Assembly (NCBI GenBank): GCA_026713405.1
Contig: JAPOON010000870.1
Span: 1-13,856, forward strand
Reading direction: 5' to 3'
Length of the DNA: 13,856 nt
Source of the DNA: Gammaproteobacteria bacterium
GTDB taxonomy: Bacteria; Pseudomonadota; Gammaproteobacteria; Pseudomonadales; Azotimanducaceae_A
The translations under genes were made by a program, and so were the position numbers. Below are positions 1 to 7,436 of the stretch, in pieces; the stretch's first letter is position 1; each line of letters starts with the position of its first letter. The notes under the pieces are model-generated. The model had not been told where the DNA came from. It saw only the letters and a program-made list of their open reading frames with translations, and made no database searches.

Positions 1-2
1 CA

Positions 3-1331
3 AACCTGGAAACCCTGAAGGCGCGTATTGGGGCGGACAGCGCTCATCCACCCCTGCATTCCATCTTCGCGGTCACGGTTCCAGGCGCCGTGGACGGTTG
101 GCTGGCACTGCACGACCGATTCGGCCGCTGCGAGCGCGAACGGGTATTCGAGCCGGCGATACGGACTGCCGACGAGGGTTTCGCCGTCGCGCCGCAAACG
201 GCCGCAACCTGGGCCATGGGCGCTCCGATCCTCGCCGGACAGGGGCACTCGAAGGAAACCTGGACCAGGCCTGACGGGACTCCGTTCGATCCCGGAGAGC
301 GCTTTCGAAACCCCGGCCTGGCCGAGAGCCTCCGGTTGATTGCAGAATTCGGCCGGGGTGCCATGTATGGGGGGCCTCTCGGGCAGGCCGTCCTCGAAAC
401 ATCGCGCGAACAGGACGGCCTTCTGTGCGAGGAGGATTTCGCCAGGCATCGCATCGCCTGGGTCGAGCCCCTGCTCATCGACTACCGGGGCTACACCGTT
501 GCCGAAATGCCGCCCAACGCCCAGGGCATCGCCGTTTCGGAGGCTTTGGCCATACTTGAACACTTCGATCTCGGTGACATGAAATTTGGAACGCCGGAAG
601 CCATACACAGTCAGATCCAGGCGACGAAACACGGATTGGCGGACGCTGCGACCCACGTTACCGATGTAGGCCACCTGCGTACTCCCGTCGAAACGCTGCT
701 CGACCCGCAACGCATCGAATCGCTGCACGGGGCAATATTGGCCGGACAAGGACCTGCCGGACCGTCCACGACGGGCGGCGGCGATACCGCATTCGTTTGC
801 GCGGCGGACGAGGAAGGCAATTGGATTTCGCTGATCGGCAGCCTGTTCCATCCCTGGGGCAGCGGCCTGACGGCGGGCAAGGCGGGATTCCTGCTGCAGA
901 ACCGGGGCCACGGCTTTTCCCTCGACCCTGCCCATGCCAACGTCATCGCACCGTCGAAAAAGACCCGTCACACCATCCTGCCCGCCATGGTGTTGAAGAA
1001 CGGGCAACCGCTGATGGCTTTCGGATTCGTCGGAGGCGACATGCAGGTACAGGGCCAGGTGCAGTTCCTCTCAAACCTGATCGACTTCGGTATGGACCCA
1101 CAGAGCGCGCTGGACGCACCGCGCTGGCGACTGGAAGACAATCTGCTGGACATCGCCCTGGAGCCGGGGTTGCTGACAGAAATCGGCGACGAACTTGACG
1201 CCCGGCGACACCGGATAACCGACAGCGGCGGGTTCTTCGGGGGCGGCCAGGCCGTACTGCTGCAGCCTGGTTTCGATACATTCCAGGGCGTGTCCGACGG
1301 GCGCCGCGACGGTTGTGCGCTCGGAATCTAG
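3..1331 (+). CDS. Gamma-glutamyltransferase family protein, YwrD-like (5' end outside window)
   Basis: This is an N-terminal nucleophile hydrolase of the GGT family, which self-cleaves and then transfers or hydrolyses gamma-glutamyl (or related acyl) groups. The reading frame is open from base 3, and the residues before the first GTG (base 90) already match the family (VTVPGAVDGWLALHDRFG), so the gene starts upstream and the GTG is internal. The predicted nucleophile is the Thr at 786-788, in GGGDTAFVCAADEEGN, just after a glycine run. It is followed by the small-subunit pattern FHPWGSGL and then HTILPAMV and FGFVGGDMQVQGQVQ. This HTxxPAM plus GGDMQxQGxVQ form is what I associate with the YwrD-like branch rather than classical secreted GGTs, so the substrate may not be glutathione. 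Any signal peptide lies outside the window. The next gene follows after about 50 bases, possibly in one operon. The family is secure; the substrate is unknown. Confidence 0.92.
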   Translation, partial: NLETLKARIGADSAHPPLHSIFAVTVPGAVDGWLALHDRFGRCERERVFEPAIRTADEGFAVAPQTAATWAMGAPILAGQGHSKETWTRPDGTPFDPGERFRNPGLAESLRLIAEFGRGAMYGGPLGQAVLETSREQDGLLCEEDFARHRIAWVEPLLIDYRGYTVAEMPPNAQGIAVSEALAILEHFDLGDMKFGTPEAIHSQIQATKHGLADAATHVTDVGHLRTPVETLLDPQRIESLHGAILAGQGPAGPSTTGGGDTAFVCAADEEGNWISLIGSLFHPWGSGLTAGKAGFLLQNRGHGFSLDPAHANVIAPSKKTRHTILPAMVLKNGQPLMAFGFVGGDMQVQGQVQFLSNLIDFGMDPQSALDAPRWRLEDNLLDIALEPGLLTEIGDELDARRHRITDSGGFFGGGQAVLLQPGFDTFQGVSDGRRDGCALGI

Positions 1332-1382
1332 AACGGTGCACGATGCAGCAGCGGGATACAACGGAGATGGTGAATTGAACGT

Positions 1383-3137
1383 ATGAAACATCCGGGGAGA
1401 TCGACCCGGTCGATTGCCCGCCGGGACTTTCTGAACGGCGTCGCCATCAGTGCAATGGCGGGATGGAGCGCTGCTCTCGCTCCCCGGGATGCCTTTGCCT
1501 CGAGTGTCCCGAAGACAGGACAGCGTTGGGGCGGCAACGACAACGCAACGTTTGAAGTTGCCCACGCGCTGAGAGACGGCGCGTTCACCGACGTCAGCGC
1601 CGCCCGAGATACGGGCGAACTTCACGACGTGGTCATCGTCGGCGGCGGCATCAGCGGGCTCACCGCTGCCGCCGCCATCGAACGCCTGGCGCCCCGGAAG
1701 TTCAACGTGCTTGTACTTGAAAACCATCCGCTGCCGGGCGGAGCGGCAAGAACCGATCTTTTCGAAGTCGACGGCACGCGACTGCTGGCGCCCCAGGGCT
1801 CGATCGTGACACAGGTCCCGACCCCTGGACTGGTTACCTCCGAAGCTGCCGGCACGTTGCTTGCGGAACTACGACCGGACGCGGCTGCCTACGAGGTTCC
1901 ATACATGGACCGCGGGTTCGGCGTCGTGCGTGACGATCCCGATTCCGGCGCCAGCAAGCTGTACAGGAGCCTCGCGGACGCACCCATTCCGGCAGAAGTC
2001 AGAACCGGCTACTTCACCTTTCTCGAGGAATGCGCCGGACTCTACACCGACCCGAACTGGCGGCAAAGGCTGGCAGCACTCGACGGACAGACGTTCGCCC
2101 AATACGTCCTTGACCGTGGCTGGTCTCCGAGTGTTTACGAATGGATGGTGCCTGAACTGGCAAATTTCTTCGGGCTGCCGGACCGGGTATCCGCCGCAGC
2201 CGTCTGGCGTCAATACGGAGGCGGGCCTCCCCAAATCCGAAGCTTTCCCGGCGGCAACGCCGCCCTGGCCACCGCTCTCATGCGCTCTATCTGGCCGGAA
2301 TCAGTTCGAGATCAACAGCAGACCGGCGCACAACCGGGCGATTCGATTGACTTCGACAGCCTCCGGTCCGCGTCAGGCAGCAAGTCGTTACGCCTTGGCG
2401 CAACCGCAGTGCACGTTCAACACGCCGGCACTCCGGAAACCGCCGACCATGTAAAGGTAACCTACAGTTGGAACGGCAGGCTGGAGGCGGCGCGCGGCCG
2501 TACCGTCATAATGGCCAGCGGGGCATTCGTTACGCGCCACGTGGTGCGGGACCTTTCGGAGACAAAAGCCGAAGCCCTGCGCCGATTCATTTATGCGCCG
2601 GTCGTCTGGGCAAACGTTGCGCTGGGCAATGCCGTGGCATTAGACAAGGCCGACCCGCCATTCATGACGATACTGTCGGGCCGCCGCGCCAGCCTTTTCG
2701 TTGCGTACGACAAGATGAACGAAGCGGGCTGGTCGCCGGACCGCGACCCGTCGCGACCCGTGGTCGTCGGCCTGAGCATTCCCTACTTCTACCCCGGCGA
2801 ACCCGCTCGGGCACAGGCAGTGAAAGGTCGTTACGAATTGTTGTCCGCACCGTTCAATACGTTTGAGACGGCCATTCGAGACGACCTGACGGCAATCCTC
2901 GGGCCATACGGTTTCAATGACAGTAGGGATATAGCCGCAATCTCGGTCAGCCGCTGGGGGCACGGCTACCTATTGCCGGACCCGGGACTTCTGAGTGGCC
3001 CCGAACGACGCCGGGCTGCCGAGCCGCTGGGAAGAATCGCATACGCACACACCGATCTCGACGCGTTCTGCCATGTCACCGGTGCGGCGGGCCACGGATA
3101 TCGCGCCGCCGAAGATGTGCTGAAAATTCTTGGCTGA
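1383..3137 (+). CDS. Tat-exported FAD-dependent amine oxidase-like protein (spermidine dehydrogenase-like)
   Basis: This is a 584-residue flavoprotein predicted to act in the periplasm. Residues 12-18 (ARRDFLNG) form a twin-arginine motif, followed by a hydrophobic stretch and a likely cleavage site after AFA near residue 39. The Rossmann FAD site is HDVVIVGGGISGLTAA (residues 81-96, GxGxxG-type glycines 87-92), with the ribose-binding Glu at 113 and the GG doublet at 119-120 (LPGGAART). The C-terminal end AGHGYRAAEDVL resembles the second flavin-contacting segment of flavin amine oxidases. The stretch TFEVAHALRDG before the FAD motif, together with RRDFLNG, matches what I recall of the spermidine dehydrogenase (SpdH) family, which oxidises polyamines. 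The amine substrate is inferred. The start at 1383 places the Tat motif correctly; the GGAG at 1363-1366 is rather far upstream. It is probably co-transcribed with the GGT gene. Confidence 0.85.
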   Translation: MKHPGRSTRSIARRDFLNGVAISAMAGWSAALAPRDAFASSVPKTGQRWGGNDNATFEVAHALRDGAFTDVSAARDTGELHDVVIVGGGISGLTAAAAIERLAPRKFNVLVLENHPLPGGAARTDLFEVDGTRLLAPQGSIVTQVPTPGLVTSEAAGTLLAELRPDAAAYEVPYMDRGFGVVRDDPDSGASKLYRSLADAPIPAEVRTGYFTFLEECAGLYTDPNWRQRLAALDGQTFAQYVLDRGWSPSVYEWMVPELANFFGLPDRVSAAAVWRQYGGGPPQIRSFPGGNAALATALMRSIWPESVRDQQQTGAQPGDSIDFDSLRSASGSKSLRLGATAVHVQHAGTPETADHVKVTYSWNGRLEAARGRTVIMASGAFVTRHVVRDLSETKAEALRRFIYAPVVWANVALGNAVALDKADPPFMTILSGRRASLFVAYDKMNEAGWSPDRDPSRPVVVGLSIPYFYPGEPARAQAVKGRYELLSAPFNTFETAIRDDLTAILGPYGFNDSRDIAAISVSRWGHGYLLPDPGLLSGPERRRAAEPLGRIAYAHTDLDAFCHVTGAAGHGYRAAEDVLKILG

Positions 3138-3162
3138 AATAAGGCCCATGCCGCTTTGCGAT

Positions 3163-3190
3163 TTGCTTTGCAGGGGACATCCCATAGAAT
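3163..3190 (+). promoter_or_regulatory. Possible sigma70-type promoter for the HD-protein unit
   Basis: TTGCTT (3163-3168) and TAGAAT (3185-3190) are separated by 16 bases, about 65 bases before the HD-domain start codon. The -10 element matches consensus at 5 of 6 positions but the -35 at only 3 of 6. The location fits, because the 117-base gap after the flavoprotein gene suggests a new transcription unit. This was judged by eye only and is a weak call. Confidence 0.3.
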
Positions 3191-3254
3191 CGACAAGCCA
3201 TGACAGGCCGGTGACCATTGGCCGCGCCGTCATCTGAGATCAGGGAAGGGACCT

Positions 3255-3857
3255 ATGCTAGCGGACCTGCTGAGCAAACGGGCAAGTTGCACAGACTTCA
3301 AGCACATCAACCAGAACGACTGCAACATCATCACGGCTCATTTGCTGCGAGGCGAGCAGGGATTGCCGGACCGGCTGCTGCAGCATTTCGAGATGCTCAA
3401 GGATTTTCACGGCGGCCTGCCGGTCAGCCGCTACCACCACTCACTGCAGACGGCTACGCGCATGGTGCGAGCCGGGATGGACGAAGAATCAATCGTGTGC
3501 GGATTGTTCCACGACCTGGGGGATGTCCTGTCGCCCCATGACCACGCCTCGTTCGCGGCATTGGTGCTCAAGCCCTACATCTCCGAGAAAAACCACTGGG
3601 TCCTCAAACATCACGAAATCTTCCAGGGCTATTACTACTACCACTTGGCGGGGTTCGACCGGAACGCGCGGGACGCCTATCGCGACAGCCCTTACTTCGA
3701 TGCCTGCGCGGAATTCTGTGAGAGATTCGATCAGAATTCCTTCGACCCCGGATTCGACAACATGCCGCTCGAGGATTTCGAACCCATGGTGCGCCGGGTG
3801 CTGGCCGTGCCGGTGCAGAACAGCATGCTGCAGGCCGCGGCGGCGAACCTGGTCTGA
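3255..3857 (+). CDS. HD-domain protein, candidate diiron oxygenase of the MIOX/PhnZ type
   Basis: The protein has 200 residues. The metal-ligand series of HD-domain diiron oxygenases can be traced: H62 (in YHHSLQTA), H86-D87 (LFHDLGD), H97 (or H95), H120 (or H119, in LKHHEIFQGYYYYH) and D159 (RFDQNSFDP). The spacing from H62 to H86-D87 equals that of PhnZ H34 to H58-D59, and the length is also close to PhnZ (about 190 residues). Members of this group (inositol oxygenase, PhnZ, TmpB) cleave C-C or C-P bonds with O2, while many other HD proteins are phosphohydrolases, so oxygenase activity is inferred. Relative to PhnZ, the residues I align with the lid pair Tyr24/Glu27 are H52/L55, and the one aligned with phosphonate-binding Lys108 is Q124, so the substrate is probably not a phosphonate. 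There is no signal peptide, so it is likely cytoplasmic. AAGGG at 3246-3250 supports the start. It lies 6 bases before the next gene. Confidence 0.8.
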   Translation: MLADLLSKRASCTDFKHINQNDCNIITAHLLRGEQGLPDRLLQHFEMLKDFHGGLPVSRYHHSLQTATRMVRAGMDEESIVCGLFHDLGDVLSPHDHASFAALVLKPYISEKNHWVLKHHEIFQGYYYYHLAGFDRNARDAYRDSPYFDACAEFCERFDQNSFDPGFDNMPLEDFEPMVRRVLAVPVQNSMLQAAAANLV

Positions 3858-3863
3858 AGCGCC

Positions 3864-4205
3864 ATGACTGTCGACGCCATGCTGCCAGAAGAGTTTGCAG
3901 ACCTGGAAAAATTTGCGGAAACCTGGAGTCTGCCGACCCAGGCCGAGCGGCACGGCCGGCGAGTAAGCTCCGCGATGCAGGATCTCGAGGACTTCTACCA
4001 GACGATGCTGTCCCGCATGGACGCCATCGCCGATTACCTCAATCAGTTCCCGCTCGAGGAACTGAGCGCGTCCAGCCAGAACCTACTGAACCTCTCCCTG
4101 TCGTTCATCGAGGTGTCCTTGGCAGTCGAATTGTTTCATGAGCCCGACGATTCGCGCGGACTGCCGCACGGCAGATACCAGATCATCGAGTCGCTGACCG
4201 ATTAG
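3864..4205 (+). CDS. Conserved hypothetical 113-residue helical protein
   Basis: No function can be assigned. The protein is small, acidic and predicted to be mostly alpha-helical, with no signal peptide, no metal-binding cysteines and no membrane segment. It opens with a pattern (MLPEEFADLEKFAETW) and contains FYQTMLSRMDAIADYLNQFP and SLSFIEVSLAVELF. I recall similar small proteins near Rieske oxygenase and HD-protein genes in proteobacteria, but could not verify this. It begins 6 bases after the HD-protein stop, and its stop (4203-4205) lies inside the region where the N terminus of the next gene must start, so translational coupling with both neighbours is likely. It might be an accessory subunit for the HD enzyme. 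It has no paralog in the second cupin/Rieske/transporter set on the right. Confidence 0.75.
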   Translation: MTVDAMLPEEFADLEKFAETWSLPTQAERHGRRVSSAMQDLEDFYQTMLSRMDAIADYLNQFPLEELSASSQNLLNLSLSFIEVSLAVELFHEPDDSRGLPHGRYQIIESLTD

Positions 4206-4263
4206 CCGGCTCACCCGCTCCCAGCTCCTCGCCTTCGCCGCGCCCGCCCTGCCCCTGTCGGCG

Positions 4264-5586
4264 TTGAGCGCGCCGATCACGGTATACCTGCCGCCGTTCT
4301 ACGCCATGGAAATGGGCCTTGGGCTGACGGCTGTCGGCGCCGTGTTCATGCTGTCGCGCGTCTGGGATGTGGTCACCGATCCCCTGATCGGCTACCTGAC
4401 CGACCGGTACGGCTCCCGTTACGGTCGGCGACGTCACTGGCTGGTACTCTCCGTCCCGGTTCTGATGCTGTGCGTGGTCATGGTGTTCATGCCCGGTGCC
4501 GTGGGCATCGAGCAGGCATCGGGCGGCTACCTGTTGTTCTGGATGGTCATGCTCTATGTTGGCTATACGGTGGCCATGTTGTCCCAATATTCCTGGGCGG
4601 CTGAGTTGTCCGGCGACTACAACGAGCGCTCCCGCATCCTCAGTTGGCGTGAGATGGGGCACCTCACCGGGATGTTCCTGATTCTGGGGGTGGCCGGCGT
4701 CATGGAGCAGTTCGGCGATGTGCTGTTCGACATCGCCCCGGAGCCCGGGCAAACGAGTGGTGTCCCGAACAGCATCAAGGTGTTCGCCATGGGCGCGTTC
4801 ATCCTGTTGCTGTTGCCGGTTACCACAGGCCTGGCCGTATGGCGCGTTCCCGAGCGGCCCTATCGGCCGGCGAAAGACGCTGTGCACTGGCTCAAGGGAA
4901 TCCGCATCCTGTTGCGGAACCGGCTGATCCGGCGGGTTCTCGGTGCCAGCATCATGCACGGCATTCCCGGCAACGTGATGGGCGCCCTGATCGTCTTCTA
5001 CGTGAGCGACATTCTTCACGCGCCACGCTGGATCAGCATCATCATCCTCGGCTACTACTTCTTCGCCCTGGTCAGCGTGCCGCTGACCGTCAGGATCAGC
5101 TACCGGATCGGCCGCCACAATGCGCTCGTGCTGTGCATGGTGCTGATGGCGCTCATTACGCCGCCCTTCTATTTTTTCGGCGAGGGGGATCTCGTTCCGT
5201 TCATGGCGCTGATCTGTGCCTCTGGCCTGGTCTTCGCGGGCATGGCCGTGCTGATCCGCGCGACCGCCGCTGACGTAACGGACTACGACAACCTTGAAGT
5301 CGGCGAAGCGCGCACCGGCCTCTTCTATTCCCTGGTCACGATGACCGACAAGCTGGGGTTCGCCATCGGGGTCGGCACGAGCTACCCGCTGCTCGAATTC
5401 CTCGGTTACGTCCCCGGAGCCGCCAATACCCAGGAAGCGCTCGACGGCCTGCGCTTCGCCTTCGTATTTCTGCCCATCATCGCCATGTTGATCGGCGCTG
5501 GCTTGATGTTTCGCTTCCCCCTGACCCGGGAGAAGCAACAGGAACTCAGGCGCCAGGTGGATGAGAGAGACGCGGAAAGAGGGTAG
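4264..5586 (+). CDS. GPH-family cation symporter (MFS_2, MelB-like), copy 1; start uncertain
   Basis: This is a 440-residue (from TTG 4264) multi-spanning inner-membrane transporter with about 12 hydrophobic segments. The family motif RVWDVVTDPLIGYLTDRYG, followed by RYGRRRHW, identifies the glycoside-pentoside-hexuronide:cation symporters. The two Asp in WDVVTDP correspond to MelB Asp55 and Asp59, which bind the coupling cation, so secondary active transport is likely. The substrate is unknown. TTG at 4264 is the first ordinary start codon in frame, but it would remove half of the first membrane segment. Homology with the copy at 11086 continues upstream to about 4201 (LLAFAAPALPLSAL), and the frame is closed by a TGA at 4195-4197. 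True translation may therefore begin at ATT 4201 or CTG 4249, coupled to the upstream gene. It converges with the Rieske gene ending at 5627. Confidence 0.88.
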   Translation: MSAPITVYLPPFYAMEMGLGLTAVGAVFMLSRVWDVVTDPLIGYLTDRYGSRYGRRRHWLVLSVPVLMLCVVMVFMPGAVGIEQASGGYLLFWMVMLYVGYTVAMLSQYSWAAELSGDYNERSRILSWREMGHLTGMFLILGVAGVMEQFGDVLFDIAPEPGQTSGVPNSIKVFAMGAFILLLLPVTTGLAVWRVPERPYRPAKDAVHWLKGIRILLRNRLIRRVLGASIMHGIPGNVMGALIVFYVSDILHAPRWISIIILGYYFFALVSVPLTVRISYRIGRHNALVLCMVLMALITPPFYFFGEGDLVPFMALICASGLVFAGMAVLIRATAADVTDYDNLEVGEARTGLFYSLVTMTDKLGFAIGVGTSYPLLEFLGYVPGAANTQEALDGLRFAFVFLPIIAMLIGAGLMFRFPLTREKQQELRRQVDERDAERG

Positions 5587-5626
5587 GGCGACGCCGGCCG
5601 ACGGCCGCTCGGCGACCCGCCACGTT

Positions 5627-6814
5627 CTACGAGGTCAACTTGTTAACGGTCTCGTAGGCATGGCGTACGAGCAACTCCTGATCGGACAGGTTGAATTGCT
5701 CGATGGCACCGGTACGCAAGCCGGATTGAACGCGCTCCACCTGCGCCCAGTCTTCCCGGACCAGGTCGCGCGTTAGAACGGACGAGAATTCCAGGCTGAT
5801 ACGCTCGCCCGCGTTACGGGGAGGCCGGGCGTAGAACGACTGTTCCCAGATCGTACGGTCCACGGTTACCGGTATGAACAGATCGGTGGAGAACCAGTTC
5901 GGACCCAGGATCAGCCCGAAGTTGGGGAAGAAGAAATAGGCATCGAAGCCCCAGAACTCCGCGCCGCCCGGGTTGAGGCAGGCCGGTTGCCCTTCGGCAC
6001 TGTCCCCGCGCTGAATCACCGTGGCGGCAAACCTGGCGACAAAGGATTCCGCCGGAGAGGGTGTATGGTTTGGATTCACGCCCAGACTGTTGGCGGCATG
6101 CGGCCCGAAGATATCCATGTAAGGCAGGTGCGCATACGGATTGTCGCCGCCGACGTGGCTGTCCGGGACGGTACCGCGATGCACGAAACGGATGTGATAC
6201 CCCTCGCGGCCAATATCCATCGCCGTCTTCCAGTTGGTTGCCAGTTCGGCCCGGTAGCGCACCACTCTCTGCATTTCCCGGTAGGGAAAGCCCGAGATTC
6301 GATCCCCAAGGGTTCCCAGAAAGTCATCGAGGCTTTCCGCAGGCGCATCGTCGAGATTGACGAAGACAAAGCCCTGCCAGCATTCCGTGGGCAACGGACG
6401 CAGGCCGCATGTCGATCTGTCGAGGCCGACGAACTGATCTTCGTCGGGAACGCCGATCAGGGTGCCGTCAGGGGCATAGGTCCAGCCGTGGTAGTTGCAG
6501 ACGAGGCGTCGCGCGCGTCCCTGCCCGTCGGCGAGGCGGTTGCCGCGGTGCCGGCAGACGTTGTGAAACGCCCGGATGTGACCGTCAGGGGAACGGGTGA
6601 CGACGATCGAAGCCGGGATGCCCGGCAGGTCTCGCACGAAATAGCTGCCCGACTCGGGTACATCGTCCTCGCGACAGACGAACAGCCAGTGACAGGAAAA
6701 GATTCGGTCGCACTCGCGGGAAAACTGGCCGGATGACGTATAAGGCGCCGCCGGCAGAGGGCCGCTTCCAAGCTCCGGAAAGCGGTCCGCCCAGCGAACC
6801 GTCTCAGTTTGCAT
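5627..6814 (-). CDS. Rieske non-haem iron oxygenase, alpha subunit, copy 1
   Basis: This 395-residue terminal oxygenase component uses O2 and electrons from a separate reductase to hydroxylate or demethylate a substrate in the cytoplasm. The Rieske [2Fe-2S] ligands are C87 and H89 (CRHRGN) and C106 and H109 (CNYHGW). The mononuclear iron site is in DIGREGYHIRFVH, with H207 and H212; the third ligand is probably the Asp in REDWAQV near the C terminus. The residue three before H207 is E204, where naphthalene dioxygenase and most relatives have the bridging Asp. A Glu in this place is known from carnitine monooxygenase CntA, so an alkylammonium-type substrate is possible but unproven. It is closely similar over its length to the protein at 9877-11076. 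It lies third in a minus-strand unit after the amidohydrolase and cupin. The start at 6814 has only a weak Shine-Dalgarno site. Confidence 0.92.
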   Translation of the reverse strand: MQTETVRWADRFPELGSGPLPAAPYTSSGQFSRECDRIFSCHWLFVCREDDVPESGSYFVRDLPGIPASIVVTRSPDGHIRAFHNVCRHRGNRLADGQGRARRLVCNYHGWTYAPDGTLIGVPDEDQFVGLDRSTCGLRPLPTECWQGFVFVNLDDAPAESLDDFLGTLGDRISGFPYREMQRVVRYRAELATNWKTAMDIGREGYHIRFVHRGTVPDSHVGGDNPYAHLPYMDIFGPHAANSLGVNPNHTPSPAESFVARFAATVIQRGDSAEGQPACLNPGGAEFWGFDAYFFFPNFGLILGPNWFSTDLFIPVTVDRTIWEQSFYARPPRNAGERISLEFSSVLTRDLVREDWAQVERVQSGLRTGAIEQFNLSDQELLVRHAYETVNKLTS

Positions 6815-6942
6815 GGCCCACCAGCCTGCTCAATTCCGAGCCTCCGATTTCATGGTTGTCCGGCCGGCTCACCCGCCGACAATCAGCCATGGGTCCGTCG
6901 CATCCAGAAATCCGCTGCGCCGGTCACTAAAGCGGGCTCCGG

Positions 6943-7326
6943 TCAGCCGGACTCGTGAAACTTGGCCGCCAGTCCCTCTCCAGCCGTCAGGTAAGCCTCC
7001 CGCGGGGGACTGAAAATATCCAGGATGACGGCGCCACTCTCCCCGGTGCGGACACCGTGGGGCGTATTGCCCGGCGTACACCAGAAGTCGCCCTTTGTCA
7101 TGGCAACTTCCTCGCCGTCCTGGATTCGCACGCACTCGCCTTCCATCAGGATGCCCCATTGCTCCTCGTCGTGGCTGTGTATGGTCGGTTCGGTGTGGGG
7201 ACCGATCTCCGCTAGGGAGAACATGACCTTTTCGCCGACGAACAGGTGTGTGGTGATGGTATCGGTCAGTTTGCGGAATATGCCATCGGCCATGGACTTG
7301 AAATACCATTTCTTCGCATCAGACAT
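6943..7326 (-). CDS. Single-domain cupin protein, copy 1
   Basis: This is a 127-residue small beta-barrel protein. The first cupin motif is TIHSHDEEQWGILMEGE, with two His and a Glu that normally hold a metal ion, and the second contains PGNTPHGV with the fourth ligand His. The start at 7326 (protein beginning MSDAKKWYFKS) is chosen because GGAGGA sits 7 bases before it on the minus strand; the reading frame continues 24 codons further up to 7398, but that stretch has no such site and contains a stem-loop. The function could be enzymatic (dioxygenase, isomerase) or sensory. It lies between the amidohydrolase and Rieske genes, and a second cupin occupies the same place next to the second Rieske gene, which suggests a job tied to the oxygenase pathway. 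The two cupins are only distantly similar. Confidence 0.88.
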   Translation of the reverse strand: MSDAKKWYFKSMADGIFRKLTDTITTHLFVGEKVMFSLAEIGPHTEPTIHSHDEEQWGILMEGECVRIQDGEEVAMTKGDFWCTPGNTPHGVRTGESGAVILDIFSPPREAYLTAGEGLAAKFHESG

Positions 7327-7377
7327 CCTGGGCTCCTCCAAATTGTTTCGATTCGTGGCGCAGCCTCGTAACAGCAA

Positions 7378-7400
7378 GGGTGCGGCCTGTGCCCGCACCC
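7378..7400 (-). other. Intercistronic stem-loop between amidohydrolase and cupin genes
   Basis: GGGTGCGG (7378-7385) and CCGCACCC (7393-7400) form a perfect 8-base-pair, GC-rich stem with a 7-base loop. It lies 36 bases after the amidohydrolase stop in the direction of transcription and about 50 bases before the cupin start. No T-run follows on the minus strand, so it does not look like a classical intrinsic terminator. It may be an mRNA processing or stability element, or a partial attenuator, that sets different expression for the cupin and Rieske genes. Confidence 0.5.
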
Positions 7401-7436
7401 GAACATTCGGCCGGCTCCATTGCGCGGCCGCGCGTC

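Noticed and set aside
4183..5538. Long minus-strand open frame (451 codons) opposite the first GPH transporter
   Set aside because: It is rich in Gln, His, Asp and Glu with no recognisable domain, as expected for the reverse complement of a membrane-protein gene in high-GC DNA. The plus-strand frame has clear family motifs.
5587..5626. Possible bidirectional terminator between the converging transporter and Rieske genes
   Set aside because: Several short GC-rich pairings are possible (for example CGCCG with CGGCG), but there is no stable single stem and no T-run on either strand.
4205..6877. Shared 14-base string GCCGGCTCACCCGC at 4205 and 6864
   Set aside because: One exact match of this length is about what chance gives in a GC-rich window of this size, and the flanks do not match, so it is not called a repeat or attachment site.
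6804..6890. 28-codon minus-strand frame just before the first Rieske gene
   Set aside because: No convincing ribosome-binding site and no recognisable sequence; it overlaps the Rieske start and is likely chance.
7327..7398. Longer N terminus for the first cupin (start at 7398)
   Set aside because: The extra 24 codons cover a stem-loop and the GGAGGA site that serves the start at 7326.
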